A stretch of 58,922 bases of DNA from Thermostichus vulcanus str. 'Rupite' (GTDB lineage: Bacteria > Cyanobacteriota > Cyanobacteriia > Thermostichales > Thermostichaceae), in NCBI RefSeq assembly GCF_022848905.1, contig NZ_JAFIRA010000020.1, positions 1-58,922 on the forward strand, read 5' to 3'. A model generated the notes under the pieces. The model searched no databases and was not told the DNA's origin. It worked only from the letters and a program-made list of their open reading frames with translations. Shown in pieces: positions 43,235 to 53,027 of this stretch (the first letter of the stretch is position 1; every line of letters begins with the position of its first letter). The position numbers and the translations under genes are program-made.

Positions 43235-45885
43235 CCGATATCCGGGAAAATCGGCAGTTGTTCAGTGCTGGGGTTTTGTTCCTGTTCCGGTGGATTTTTC
43301 TTCGCGCCCTGGGCACGTTCCTGGTTTCGTCCTTGGTTTCTGAGCCCCAAGCCGATGCGACTGTGCTTTTCCACCAGCTCCAGGACTTGCTTGGCCCGTT
43401 TGATCACCGGTTTGGGCAGTCCCGCCATCCGCCCCACCTCGATCCCATAGGAACGATCCGCCCCGCCCGCTTGGACTTGGTGCAGGAAGATAATGCGATC
43501 TTCCAACTCTTTCACCACCACCTGAAAATTGGCCACATTGGGCAGCAGCGTTTCCAGTTGGTTCATCTCGTGGTAGTGGGTGGCAAAGAGGGTTCGGGCC
43601 CGCACTTGGGTGGCTAGGTATTCCGCCACGGCCCAGGCAATGGAGAGACCATCAAACGTAGCGGTACCGCGACCAATCTCATCGAGCAACACCAAAGAGT
43701 GCTCGGTGGCGTGGTTGAGGATGTTGGCAGTTTCGTTCATCTCTACCATGAAGGTGGACTGCCCGGTGGCCAGATCATCAACGGCCCCTATGCGGGTAAA
43801 GATGCGGTCGCAGAGACCCAATTCGGCTCGTTCGGCGGGGACGAAGCTACCCATCTGAGCCAGGATTTGAATTAAACCGATTTGTCGCAGGTAGGTGGAT
43901 TTGCCGGACATGTTCGGCCCGGTTAGCACCATCAAGTCGGGGCCCTCAGGGGATCCCAACCGGACGGAGTTGGCCACAAATAACCCACTCGGAAGCGATT
44001 TTTCCACGACGGGATGGCGACCCTGCTCGATCCACAATCGCCGATCCCGGGTGATTTTGGGGCGGCTATACCCCTGCTGTACTGCCACTTCCGCCAGCCC
44101 CAACAGGGCATCGATGGTGGCGATGGTTTGGGCCACTTGGCGAATGGGTTCGGCTTGGGATCCCGCTTGTAGGCGCAACTGCAAAAACAGCTCGTATTCC
44201 CGTTGGTTGATCTCGGTTTGGGCGGTGAGGATGCGGGCTTCTTTTTCCTTTAGCTCGGGGGTGATGAAGCGTTCTTCGTTGGTCAGGGTTTGCTTGCGGA
44301 TGTAGTTATCCGGCACTTGGTGAGCTTTGGCGCGGCTGATGCTTAGGTAGTAGCCGAAGGCTTTGTTAAAGCCCACCTTGAGAGTGGGGATCCCGGTGCG
44401 TTCCCGCTCGATCTTCTCCAGGTTGGCAATCCATTGTCGGTCTTGTTCCACCTGCTGCCGCAGCCGATCCAGTTCGGAATCCACACCAGCCTGAATCAGT
44501 CCCCCTTCCGTCAGAAGCGGGGGAGGGGAGGGGAGGAGGGTGCGCTCAATCAGCCGGCCCAAATCCGATAGGGCGGGATCCACTCGTTGCAGGCTTTGCA
44601 GAAGAGGGGCTTGGGCATCAGCGACTAGGTCTGCCAGATCCGGCAGTTTACTTAGGGAGGATCCCAGGGCCACCAGCTCGCGGGGATTGGCGGTACCGGA
44701 TCCCACACGATTGGCTAAGCGCTCCAGGTCGTAGAGGGAATCCAGCAGGGATCCCAGGCGGGTGCGCAGGGAAGGATGGTCCAGCAGTTCTTGGATGGTG
44801 TCCTGGCGGGCTTGAATGGGTTCCGGATCCCGCAGCGGTTGGAGGAGCCAACGGCGCAGCGCCCGCCCTCCCATCGCCGTGCGACTCTGATCCAGCACCC
44901 AGAGGAGGGATCCGGCGAAAGCCCCCTCCCGAATTGTCTGGGTCAGTTCCAGGTTGCGCCGCGTCTGCGGATCCAACATTAGGTAATCCGTCAGTTGGTA
45001 GGTACGTGGGGGTTGCAACAGGCAATGGAGCCCCTTCTCCTGGATGAGGTTCTTCTGGGTTTCCTCCAGGTATTGCAACAGCCCGCCCGCTGCCCGAATT
45101 GCCAGAGGGAGCCCGGCACAGCCCAACCCTTCCAAGGATCCCAGTCGATAAGTCTGCAGCAGGTTAGCTCGGGCCACGCTCAACTCAAAGGGTTCTGGGG
45201 GGCGCAGGGTATAGCCATACTGACCCGGTAGATCCAGGAGGGCTTGGGGATCCCTGGGACGAACCAGATTGAGGCCCAGGCCATCCTCCACCGGCAGCAA
45301 CACCTCCGCCGGCTGGAGCCGTGCCAGTTCTTGTTCCAGTTTTTCTGCCCCTGCGCTCTGACATACCCAAAACTCCCCGGTGGAAATATCGGCGTAGGCC
45401 AAGCCCCAGGGGGAGTCGGGTTGCCTGAGATCCTTGAGGCGCACAATAGCCGCCAGATAGTTGTTCTGCCGCGCTTTCAGCAGTTCTTCTTCCAAAACGG
45501 TGCCTGGGGTGATCACCCGTGTTACTTCCCGGCGCACCAATCCTTTGGCTTGATCGGCGGGTTCCATTTGCTCGCAGACGGCCAGGGCATAGCCTTTGGC
45601 CACCAACTGAGCGGCATAGCGCTCAAAGGCATGGTGGGGCACGCCACACATCGGGATCCGCCCAATTGCCCCTCCCTCTCGCCCGGTGAGCACCAGCTCC
45701 AGCTCCCGCGAGACGATGTAAGCATCCTGGAAAAACATCTCGTAGAAGTCCCCCAGCCGGTAGAGCAGAATCGCCTGGGGATATTGCCGCTTCAGCTCCA
45801 CGTAGTGCTGCATCATCGGGGTGAGCAGCGCGGGATCCACCGTCAAGGCATCCCAGGTTTCGGCGGCAGAAGAGGACGAAGACAT
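43231..45885 (-). CDS. mutS: DNA mismatch repair protein MutS
   Basis: About 884 residues. The mismatch-binding Phe-Glu motif is in [13 protein letters not shown]. The ATPase has Walker [18 protein letters not shown], then [21 protein letters not shown] and Walker [24 protein letters not shown]. The C-terminal tail includes the helix-turn region [17 protein letters not shown]. The frame is open upstream to 45960, but the ATG at 45885 ([14 protein letters not shown]) is the likely start. MutL is not in the window. Confidence 0.95.
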   Translation of the reverse strand: MSSSSSAAETWDALTVDPALLTPMMQHYVELKRQYPQAILLYRLGDFYEMFFQDAYIVSRELELVLTGREGGAIGRIPMCGVPHHAFERYAAQLVAKGYALAVCEQMEPADQAKGLVRREVTRVITPGTVLEEELLKARQNNYLAAIVRLKDLRQPDSPWGLAYADISTGEFWVCQSAGAEKLEQELARLQPAEVLLPVEDGLGLNLVRPRDPQALLDLPGQYGYTLRPPEPFELSVARANLLQTYRLGSLEGLGCAGLPLAIRAAGGLLQYLEETQKNLIQEKGLHCLLQPPRTYQLTDYLMLDPQTRRNLELTQTIREGAFAGSLLWVLDQSRTAMGGRALRRWLLQPLRDPEPIQARQDTIQELLDHPSLRTRLGSLLDSLYDLERLANRVGSGTANPRELVALGSSLSKLPDLADLVADAQAPLLQSLQRVDPALSDLGRLIERTLLPSPPPLLTEGGLIQAGVDSELDRLRQQVEQDRQWIANLEKIERERTGIPTLKVGFNKAFGYYLSISRAKAHQVPDNYIRKQTLTNEERFITPELKEKEARILTAQTEINQREYELFLQLRLQAGSQAEPIRQVAQTIATIDALLGLAEVAVQQGYSRPKITRDRRLWIEQGRHPVVEKSLPSGLFVANSVRLGSPEGPDLMVLTGPNMSGKSTYLRQIGLIQILAQMGSFVPAERAELGLCDRIFTRIGAVDDLATGQSTFMVEMNETANILNHATEHSLVLLDEIGRGTATFDGLSIAWAVAEYLATQVRARTLFATHYHEMNQLETLLPNVANFQVVVKELEDRIIFLHQVQAGGADRSYGIEVGRMAGLPKPVIKRAKQVLELVEKHSRIGLGLRNQGRNQERAQGAKKNPPEQEQNPSTEQLPIFPDIG

Positions 45886-45960
45886 GGCATCCACACTCAC
45901 GAGAGAACAATCCTGGCCAGAAATCCGGCCAATTGGCAAATTGATGCCAGCGCCAAGCAC

Positions 45961-46155
45961 CTAGTTATTCGCCTGTTATTGGTAGTCTCTTGCAATATCT
46001 GAAAGGTGCTGATATTCTGACAACTACAACTTTGTTGATTTTATTTCTCAATAACACTAGCCAATAATTAGCCAGTCCTTCTGCTCTGGGGTGAATCTGC
46101 TGGGCCTGTAGGGACTGAGTTTTCCTGGCGGATTTCTGTCGAAGAGGTTTTTGAG
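45961..46155. other. Divergent intergenic region between mutS and the TonB-linked uptake operon
   Basis: About 200 bases, AT-rich in the middle. AATATC at 45994-45999 and GATATT at 46011-46016 form a spaced inverted repeat that might be an operator. I see neither a clear Fur box nor the conserved core of a cobalamin riboswitch. Confidence 0.35.
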
Positions 46156-47193
46156 GTGCTGGTTGGCAACGAACGTGCATCGCCTGGTGTTGAAAAGATC
46201 TATAAGCAGAAGGTATGGACTATCCATCCTATCGGCCTGGCTAGCTTGCTACTGAGTGGCATTATCTTGCTGTTTTTGTTCTCCCTTTCTTTGGGCGCTG
46301 TGCCCATGAGTGGGGCGGAAGTCTGGCAGGCGCTGTGGCGACAGGGGGATCCCACCTATCAAACCATCCTTTGGCAGTTGCGCATGCCGCGAGCTTTGCT
46401 GGCGCAGTTGGTGGGGGCGGCTTTGGGCATGGCAGGGGCCTTGCTGCAAGGGATGTTGGGGAATGGGTTGGCAGATCCCTATCTGCTGGGTATTTCAGCG
46501 GGGGCAGGCCTAGCAGCAGTGGGGTTACTGACGCTAGGGGAGTGGACGAGTTGGGTACCGTTGGCGGCTTGGGTTGGGGGGTTGCTCACCACGCTGTTGG
46601 TGTATGGATTGGCGCGCACACGGGCAGGGCTAGCGGTGGAGCGGCTGATCTTGGCCGGGGTGGCGGTGAGTGCCCTGTTTGGAGCCATCAGTTCCACCTT
46701 GCTGTTGATGGCGGATGACCGGGTACAGGTGGCTCTGACCTGGTTGATCGGCAGCCTGAGCGGACGCGGCTGGCCGGAGGTGCAGACGGCGGGGCTGTAC
46801 ATCCTGGTGGGGCTGGGGCTGGGCTGGGGGCAGGCGCGGGCCTTGAACCTGTTGGGCTTAGGGGAGGAGATGGCGGTGAGCTTGGGGATCCCTTTGGCCC
46901 GTACCCGGGTGGCAATTGGCTTGGTGGCGGCTTTGTTGGCGGCGGCGGCGGTGAGCGTTGGCGGGCTGATTGGCTTTGTCGGGTTGGTGGTGCCCCACAT
47001 GGTGCGGCAGGGGGTGGGATCCGATCACCGCTGGCTGTTGCCTCTTTCGGCCCTGGCGGGGGCGGGCTTGCTGGGATCCGCCGATATCCTGGCCCGTTTG
47101 GGAGCGGTGGAGTTGCCGGTGGGGGTGGTGACGGCTCTGATGGGAGCACCTTTTTTCGGCTGGCTGCTGCAACGACAGGAGAGGGGCTTGTGA
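46156..47193 (+). CDS. FecCD/BtuC-family ABC transporter permease
   Basis: A 345-residue permease with about ten hydrophobic segments. Family motifs are LRMPRALLAQLVGAALGMAGALLQGMLGNGLADPYLLGISAGAG, LTWLIGSLSGRGW and GLIGFVGLVVPHMVRQGVGSDHRWLLPLSALAGAGLL. It moves iron-chelate or cobalamin-type substrates across the inner membrane. It is the first gene of an operon that also encodes the ATPase, an outer-membrane receptor, TonB and the binding protein. The GTG at 46156 is a possible start, and a later one nearer the first helix is possible. Confidence 0.88.
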   Translation: MLVGNERASPGVEKIYKQKVWTIHPIGLASLLLSGIILLFLFSLSLGAVPMSGAEVWQALWRQGDPTYQTILWQLRMPRALLAQLVGAALGMAGALLQGMLGNGLADPYLLGISAGAGLAAVGLLTLGEWTSWVPLAAWVGGLLTTLLVYGLARTRAGLAVERLILAGVAVSALFGAISSTLLLMADDRVQVALTWLIGSLSGRGWPEVQTAGLYILVGLGLGWGQARALNLLGLGEEMAVSLGIPLARTRVAIGLVAALLAAAAVSVGGLIGFVGLVVPHMVRQGVGSDHRWLLPLSALAGAGLLGSADILARLGAVELPVGVVTALMGAPFFGWLLQRQERGL

Positions 47194-48041
47194 GGGAGCA
47201 GGCAGCCATTCTGGAGGCGAAAAGCTTGTGGGGCGGCTACGGCAGCCAGCCGATGATCCGAGAGCTCTCGCTGCAGGTGGAGCGGGGGGAATGGCTGAGC
47301 ATTGTTGGCCCCAATGGATCCGGCAAATCGACGCTGTTGCGCTTGCTCAGCCGCATATTGCTTCCCTCGGCTGGAGTTGTGCTCCTGGACGGCAGGGATC
47401 TCCATCGTCAGTTCACGCCACAGCAGGTAGCCCAGCGACTGGCTCTCCTACCCCAACAGCAGCGGATCCCGACAGGACTGACGGTGCGACAGTTGGTGAG
47501 TTTGGGGCGTTCGCCTCACCAGCTGTGGTGGGAGTGGCAGTTACGGCGGGCCGATTGGCAGCGGGTGGAGCAGGCCCTAGGGCAAACGGGGCTGGGATCC
47601 CTAGCGGAGCGGCGGCTAGAAACCCTGTCGGGGGGAGAGCGGCAGCGGGCGTTTTTGGCCATGGCCCTGGTGCAGGAACCGCAGGTGTTGCTGTTGGATG
47701 AGCCCACCACCTTTTTGGATCTGCGCTACCAACTGGAGCTGCTGGAGCTGTTGCAACGGCTGAAACAGGAACGGAACCTGACGGTGATCACGGTACTCCA
47801 TGACCTGAATCTGGCCATTCGCTACAGCCAACGGATGGCGCTGCTGAGTTCCGGCCAGTTGCAGGCGGTGGGATCCCCTCCTGAGGTCTTGACCCCGACC
47901 CGGGTGCGGCAGGTGTTTGGCTTGGAGGTGGAGTGGATCCCGACCCCGGTGGGCCGGCAGCTTTGCCCCATAGCGGCTGTGGGGGTGGATGGGGTACCGC
48001 TGTCGGTGGGAGGGGCGGCAGGGGTAATGAATCCGTTTTGA
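47190..48041 (+). CDS. FecE/BtuD-family ABC transporter ATP-binding protein
   Basis: A 283-residue ATPase with Walker A GPNGSGKSTLLRLLSR, the FecE-type LPQQQRIPTGLTVRQLVSLGRSPH, signature TLSGGERQRAFLAMALVQ and Walker B VLLLDEPTTFLDLRYQ. It overlaps the permease gene by four bases and starts with GTG, a sign of coupled translation. The last ~35 residues (after VEWIPTPVGRQLCP) are an extension without known role. Confidence 0.9.
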   Translation: MREQAAILEAKSLWGGYGSQPMIRELSLQVERGEWLSIVGPNGSGKSTLLRLLSRILLPSAGVVLLDGRDLHRQFTPQQVAQRLALLPQQQRIPTGLTVRQLVSLGRSPHQLWWEWQLRRADWQRVEQALGQTGLGSLAERRLETLSGGERQRAFLAMALVQEPQVLLLDEPTTFLDLRYQLELLELLQRLKQERNLTVITVLHDLNLAIRYSQRMALLSSGQLQAVGSPPEVLTPTRVRQVFGLEVEWIPTPVGRQLCPIAAVGVDGVPLSVGGAAGVMNPF

Positions 48042-48090
48042 ACTTCTTTTGAACTGCAACCTTGAACTTTCTTGTTGTGAGTGAGGCGTT

Positions 48091-50529
48091 ATGGGCGTTG
48101 TCGGTCGTTTATCTGGCCTGGTGAGCTTGGGTTTGAGTGTGGGGGTGGGCTGGGGATCCCTGGCTTGGGGACAAACCCAACCGGCTACGGGATCCTTGTC
48201 GGATCCCCCGTTGCTGGCTCAGGCTACTCCCGCTCCTGTGCAAGGGGCAACCACCCTGCAGGAGCAAATCCGCGAGTTAGAAGCGCAAATTGAAGCGGCC
48301 CGCCAGCGGGGGGATGAGGCGGAAGTCGAGCGTTTGCAGGCGGATTTGCAGGTGCTGCAACAGGGGATCCCGGTGTTTAACCTGCAACAGGTGACGGTGA
48401 CCGGCACCCGCACCGAGCGCTCCTTGGCCGATTCTCCCGCCAGCATCACGGTGATCGACCGCGAGCGGCTACGGCAGGAGCTCATCCAAAACATTCAGGA
48501 TCTGGTGCGCTACGAGCCGGGGATCACGGTTCGGGATGATCTCCGCTATGGCCTCCAGGATTTCAATATCCGCGGCCTAGATGGCAACCGGGTGCTCATT
48601 CAGGTGGATGGGATCCGGCAACCGGAACGCTTTACCTTTGGCCCCTTCAACCTAGGGCGGGATACCTTTGAGCTGGAAACCACCCGCACCGTAGAAATTA
48701 TCCGCGGCCCCGCTTCCACCCTTTACGGCAGTGATGCTCTGGGGGGTGTGGTGACCTTTACGACTTTGGATCCCGCGGATCTTTTGGGAGAACGGGATAG
48801 CCATGTGGGCATCTCCAGCCAGTACAGCAGTCGTAATCAGGGCTTTGTCAATACCGTCAGTTTGGCGGGGCGGCAGGACAACCTAGAGGCGATGCTGATC
48901 TACACCCGCCGCGATGGACGGGAAACCAACATTAAAGCGGATCCCAGCCTTGTCAATCCTCAGACAGAAATTGGGGATAACGTCTTGGCCAAGCTGGTCT
49001 ATCGCTTTGATGAGTACAGCAGCCTCAACTTGACCGGAGAATATTTCAACCGTCGCACCACCTCCACCACCGCCCCCCGTAACTTAGATACAGGCATTAG
49101 CTTTTTTGAGGAAACCATCGATATCGAGCGCACCCGCCTTAGCCTGGAATATCGCTATGCCAACCCCGATACCCCAGCCTTTGAACTGGCCACAGCGCAG
49201 ATTTACTACCAACCGGCCCGCACCCAAGAGCCCAGCGTCGAAAACCGCACCCTCACTGTGCAAGGTCAGCCCGTACCCGTCCGCCGCGATACCTTTAATG
49301 AGCTGATCAGCAACATCTTGGGGGTGAACCTACAGGCCCAAAGCCGCTTCCAAACCGGGGATATCTCCCACCGCTTGGTCTATGGGGTGGATCTCTCCAC
49401 AACTCGCAATGAACGCCCTCGCAACCGCTTCCAAACCAATTTACAAACCGGGGCAGTCACCCAAAATATTCCCCCGGATAACTTCCCCACCAAAGATTTT
49501 CCCGACTCCGATACCGTGCGCTTCGGCCTTTACCTCCAGGATGAAATTGAGTTTAATGGCGGCAATTTCACCCTCATCCCCGGGATCCGCTACGACACCT
49601 ACAACCTCACCCCCAGCCCGGATGAAACCTTCTTGAAGAGTGGGGCAGAAGCCGTCAGTCTGTTTGCCGATGCGATTTCTCCAAAACTGGGCTTGGTGTG
49701 GAGGATTAACCCCAACCTAACGTTTACAGCCCAGTACAACACCGGCTTCCGTGCCCCCCAGTACAACGAAATCAACAGTGGCTTTACCAACCTCACCAGT
49801 CCCTTTTTCCGCTATCGCACCCTCTCCAATCCCGATTTGCGCCCGGAAACCAGCCAGGGCTTCGAGGTGGGCTTGCGGGGGATCTACCCTCAGGCCAGCT
49901 TTAGCTTGGCAGCCTACTATAACGACTACAACGACTTCATCGAAGCCTTTCGAGAAGTGGGATCCGAGCCTTCCCCCCCTGGCCCACCCGGTGGGCCACC
50001 TCCCCCGCCTGTTACCCTGTTCCAGAGCCAGAATGTCAGTCGGGCCCGCATTTACGGAGTAGAAGCCACAGGTCAGTATTTCTTCAGCCCAGATTTGACC
50101 GGGTGGAGCCTGAACGGCAGCTTGGCCTGGGCGGTAGGGGACAACCTCACCGAGAACAAACCCCTGCTTTCCATTGAGCCCCTAACGGCGGTACTGGGAT
50201 TGAACTACGACGATCCCAGCCAAGTGTGGGGGGCAAGGTTAATAGCCACCTTGGTGGCCGATCCACGGGATCCCCAACGGGAGGTTGTCCAAACCAATCC
50301 CAATGCTCCGCCCCAAATCCCCTTTCTGGCCAGCGGCTACTCGGTGGTGGACTTGCTGGCCTACTACAACCTGGATGACAACTGGCAGTTGAACTTTGGG
50401 GTTTACAACCTGTTTGACGAGAAGTATTTCCTCTACTCCGAAACCCGTAATCTTTTCGTCGGGCCAGCGGTAGAACGACGGGCTCAACCGGGCCGGAATG
50501 TAGCTCTCAATTTTTCTGCGCGGTTTTAA
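48091..50529 (+). CDS. TonB-dependent outer-membrane receptor
   Basis: An 812-residue receptor. A signal peptide ends near AWG-QTQ. Residues ~50-95 form an acidic coiled coil (EQIRELEAQIEAARQRGDEAE) before the TonB box/plug start (QVTVTGTRTERSLADSPASITVIDRERL). The plug has VRYEPGITVRDDLRYGLQDFNIRG and RTVEIIRGPASTLYGSDALGGVV. The rest is a 22-strand barrel ending in a terminal aromatic, ALNFSARF. It imports a scarce chelate by energy from TonB, whose gene follows directly. A siderophore, heme or cobalamin are possible substrates; sequence alone does not decide. Confidence 0.92.
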   Translation: MGVVGRLSGLVSLGLSVGVGWGSLAWGQTQPATGSLSDPPLLAQATPAPVQGATTLQEQIRELEAQIEAARQRGDEAEVERLQADLQVLQQGIPVFNLQQVTVTGTRTERSLADSPASITVIDRERLRQELIQNIQDLVRYEPGITVRDDLRYGLQDFNIRGLDGNRVLIQVDGIRQPERFTFGPFNLGRDTFELETTRTVEIIRGPASTLYGSDALGGVVTFTTLDPADLLGERDSHVGISSQYSSRNQGFVNTVSLAGRQDNLEAMLIYTRRDGRETNIKADPSLVNPQTEIGDNVLAKLVYRFDEYSSLNLTGEYFNRRTTSTTAPRNLDTGISFFEETIDIERTRLSLEYRYANPDTPAFELATAQIYYQPARTQEPSVENRTLTVQGQPVPVRRDTFNELISNILGVNLQAQSRFQTGDISHRLVYGVDLSTTRNERPRNRFQTNLQTGAVTQNIPPDNFPTKDFPDSDTVRFGLYLQDEIEFNGGNFTLIPGIRYDTYNLTPSPDETFLKSGAEAVSLFADAISPKLGLVWRINPNLTFTAQYNTGFRAPQYNEINSGFTNLTSPFFRYRTLSNPDLRPETSQGFEVGLRGIYPQASFSLAAYYNDYNDFIEAFREVGSEPSPPGPPGGPPPPPVTLFQSQNVSRARIYGVEATGQYFFSPDLTGWSLNGSLAWAVGDNLTENKPLLSIEPLTAVLGLNYDDPSQVWGARLIATLVADPRDPQREVVQTNPNAPPQIPFLASGYSVVDLLAYYNLDDNWQLNFGVYNLFDEKYFLYSETRNLFVGPAVERRAQPGRNVALNFSARF

Positions 50530-50542
50530 GCTCTCCTAGATC

Positions 50543-51925
50543 ATGCTGGCAGAACGGCCAATCCTCACCCACCCTTCCCTCGAAGTCCGGCCTCAGCGGG
50601 ATTGGGGTGTGGTGCTGCACTTGCAAAGCTATTACTGGCTGCAGGAAGGGGTGGCCTACGGGGTAGGGCTGGCTTTTGTGGAATTGGGCTTCTGGGCTAT
50701 GCCCACAGAGCTTGGCGGTCGTTGCCTAGCCTGGGGTGAGGCTCTTCTGAACGATGCTTTACAAGCCAGTTGTTGCTGTACGGCCTTGGCGGTGGCCCGT
50801 AGCCACTGGACAGAGGATCCCGCGTCTGGCTGGGTATGGACTCCCTCCCACTGGCGCCATCAGCGACCGGATCTCTCGCAACCACCCACCTGGGGAACCC
50901 TGGGATCCGCTCTTTTGCATGGCTTGGTGGTGTTGCTTTGGATCTGGCAGGGATCCCGACCGGTGCCAGAGCTGGAGCAGCGGATCCCGATTATGCTGCT
51001 GGAACTGCCCCCGGAACCGGAACTGGCAGCCGATCCAGTCGCAGAGCCTGTCCAAGAGAGTGAGCCGGAGCCAGCAGCTCCCCTCCCTCCCGCACCGGTT
51101 GCTGAGCCGGATCCCTTACCGCCGCCCGCAGTACCCGCCAGCCAACCAGAACCCCTCCCAGAACCTTTGCCGCCTCCCCCCGAGCCGGATCCCTTGCCCC
51201 TGGCCAACCTGGGCCTGCAAACGCCGTCCCCAACACCAACCTCCACTCCCACCCCAACACCAACGTTCACACCAACACCTCCACCTACCCCAGAACCCAC
51301 GCCTCCACCCACTCCCGTTCCCACAGCAACTCCCCCGCTTACCCCAACTTCCACCCCTGTTCCTACTCCTGCTGCTGTGGCCCAGCAACCGTCCTCTCCT
51401 GCTGTAATGCCTGCTTCCCCTGCGCCTGCAGGTACGCCCGTGCCTCGCTTGACCCCTCTGCTGCAAGGGATCCAATCGCGTCAGCGGGACGGAGTCCTCT
51501 CCTCCGGCCCATCAGGGGCTTCCTCTTCGACAGCGACCTCTCCTTCCCCGCAGGCCGCTTCCACTTCCATTCCCCTTGCAGCGCCTGCTGGAACACCTGC
51601 TCCTGCTCCACCGCCTTCTCCGCCCTCGGTTGCCGCCAATCCCCTGCCGGACACTTTGGCCCAACCGATTCCAGGCCGCAATGCCCCACCCCAGTACCCA
51701 CCCCAAGCCCGCCGTCTCAATCAGCAGGGGCAAGTGATACTCAGAGCCAAGGTTGATCCTCAGGGGCGGGTGCAGCAGGTGGAGATCCTCTCCTCGAGTG
51801 GTTTTCCAGCTCTAGACAGTGCCGCTCAGCAGGCGGTGCAACAGTGGCAATTCAGCCCCGCTCTGAAAAACAATGTCCCGATCGAATCTTGGGTCACGGT
51901 ACCCATTCAATTTGCCCTCAACTGA
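50543..51925 (+). CDS. tonB: TonB-family energy-transducing protein
   Basis: A 460-residue TonB. The single membrane helix lies at about residues 125-137 (LLHGLVVLLWIW), after a soluble N-terminal region of about 120 residues that ordinary TonB proteins lack. A long Pro/Glu-rich, then Pro/Thr-rich periplasmic arm (about residues 150-370) spans the periplasm. The C-terminal domain has PPQYPPQARRLNQQGQVILRAKVDPQG, SSSGFPALDSAAQQAVQQWQF and the final strand VTVPIQFALN. It couples the proton gradient to the receptor gene upstream. ExbB/ExbD genes are not in the window. Confidence 0.85.
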   Translation: MLAERPILTHPSLEVRPQRDWGVVLHLQSYYWLQEGVAYGVGLAFVELGFWAMPTELGGRCLAWGEALLNDALQASCCCTALAVARSHWTEDPASGWVWTPSHWRHQRPDLSQPPTWGTLGSALLHGLVVLLWIWQGSRPVPELEQRIPIMLLELPPEPELAADPVAEPVQESEPEPAAPLPPAPVAEPDPLPPPAVPASQPEPLPEPLPPPPEPDPLPLANLGLQTPSPTPTSTPTPTPTFTPTPPPTPEPTPPPTPVPTATPPLTPTSTPVPTPAAVAQQPSSPAVMPASPAPAGTPVPRLTPLLQGIQSRQRDGVLSSGPSGASSSTATSPSPQAASTSIPLAAPAGTPAPAPPPSPPSVAANPLPDTLAQPIPGRNAPPQYPPQARRLNQQGQVILRAKVDPQGRVQQVEILSSSGFPALDSAAQQAVQQWQFSPALKNNVPIESWVTVPIQFALN

Positions 51926-51986
51926 GGGATCAGGATGAACCCAGAACCTGGGTTCCTTCGTTCTGCTGTTCTCTGGAGGTTGGTCT

Positions 51987-52880
51987 ATGGTTTATCGCTA
52001 CTCTCGCCGCCAAATCTTGACTCTCACCCTCTCCGGCTTAGGAGCCTGGTGGTGGGGACATTCTGCAGGGGCACAAGCAGGGATCCCGCGCTCCCCACAC
52101 TCTTTAGTTGAGGCCCCGGTCAACCGCGTGGCCAGCCTCACCACTCTGACAGCGGATATTCTCTATCGTCTGGCCCCCGATAAGCTGGTGGGGATCCCTT
52201 CCGGACAGCTACTGGAGTCGGATCCCCGTTTTCAGGGCATTACCCGCTTGGGCCTGGGCAACCAACCCAACCTGGAGCAATTGGTGGCTCTGCAACCGGA
52301 TTGGGTGGTGGGCGCCAGTGGGTTTCACGATGCCTTGGCCTCACGGTTGGAGGAATTGGGGATCCCCACTTACTTAACTGCTGTCAACAGTTGGGCTGCC
52401 TTAGAAGAGACGATCACCACCCTGGCCGCCGCCCTGGGAGTTGATCCCCAGCCTTTACTGCAGGAATACGGAGCGCTCTTACCCCAGCAACTGCCCCCTT
52501 CTCAACCGAAAACGCTGCTGCTAGCGGGTACGCAGCCGATTCTTTCCCCTAACCGGCAAAGCTGGGCTGGAGATCTGCTGGAACGCTTTGGTGCGGACAA
52601 TCTGACGGCCACCCTGCAAAGCCAAGGGCAATTTCGCGGCTATGTCACCCTTTCAGCCGAGCGCATCCTGGAGGCCAATCCGGAGATTCTGTTGGTGGTC
52701 AACCCGGAGGCGGCGGATCCCTTGGCTTTTTTCCAGTCCCGTCCTTTTTGGGATCAATTGCAGGCGGTACAAACCCAGAGGGTCTATGGGTTTGACTACT
52801 ACGGCTTGGTGAATCCCGGGAGTCTGGACAAAATCAAGGTGACCTGTGAGCGGTTGGCACAAGTTTTCGGAAGTGGCTGA
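51987..52880 (+). CDS. Periplasmic iron-chelate/cobalamin-type binding protein (FecB/BtuF fold)
   Basis: A 297-residue binding protein. The N-terminus YSRRQILTLTLSGLGAWWWGHSAGAQA is a twin-arginine type signal. The mature part begins with RVASLTTLTADILYRLAPDKLVGIP, and then has NLEQLVALQPDWVVGASG, ERILEANPEILLVVNP and a short C-terminal lobe. It should hand the substrate to the FecCD-type permease encoded upstream. It closes the operon, 60 bases after tonB. Confidence 0.85.
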   Translation: MVYRYSRRQILTLTLSGLGAWWWGHSAGAQAGIPRSPHSLVEAPVNRVASLTTLTADILYRLAPDKLVGIPSGQLLESDPRFQGITRLGLGNQPNLEQLVALQPDWVVGASGFHDALASRLEELGIPTYLTAVNSWAALEETITTLAAALGVDPQPLLQEYGALLPQQLPPSQPKTLLLAGTQPILSPNRQSWAGDLLERFGADNLTATLQSQGQFRGYVTLSAERILEANPEILLVVNPEAADPLAFFQSRPFWDQLQAVQTQRVYGFDYYGLVNPGSLDKIKVTCERLAQVFGSG

Positions 52881-53027
52881 TAATGGCTTCTGCCGGTCAC
52901 GGCAGTGGGACAGAGTCTTTAGGAATTAATTAAGATGGCCTAAGTTAAGACCTCCAGCAGGCTAGCCTCAGCTCGCTAAGAATCCCTGAGGTAGAGAGTC
53001 AAGACCCTTCTTTAATTCCTCAACTTT

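Noticed and set aside
45961-46155. Cobalamin riboswitch upstream of the TonB-linked operon
   Set aside because: No B12-box core could be found, so a vitamin B12 assignment is not supported.
50860-51733. Long minus-strand Gly-rich open frames opposite tonB
   Set aside because: They are mirror products of the Pro-rich codons of the TonB arm.
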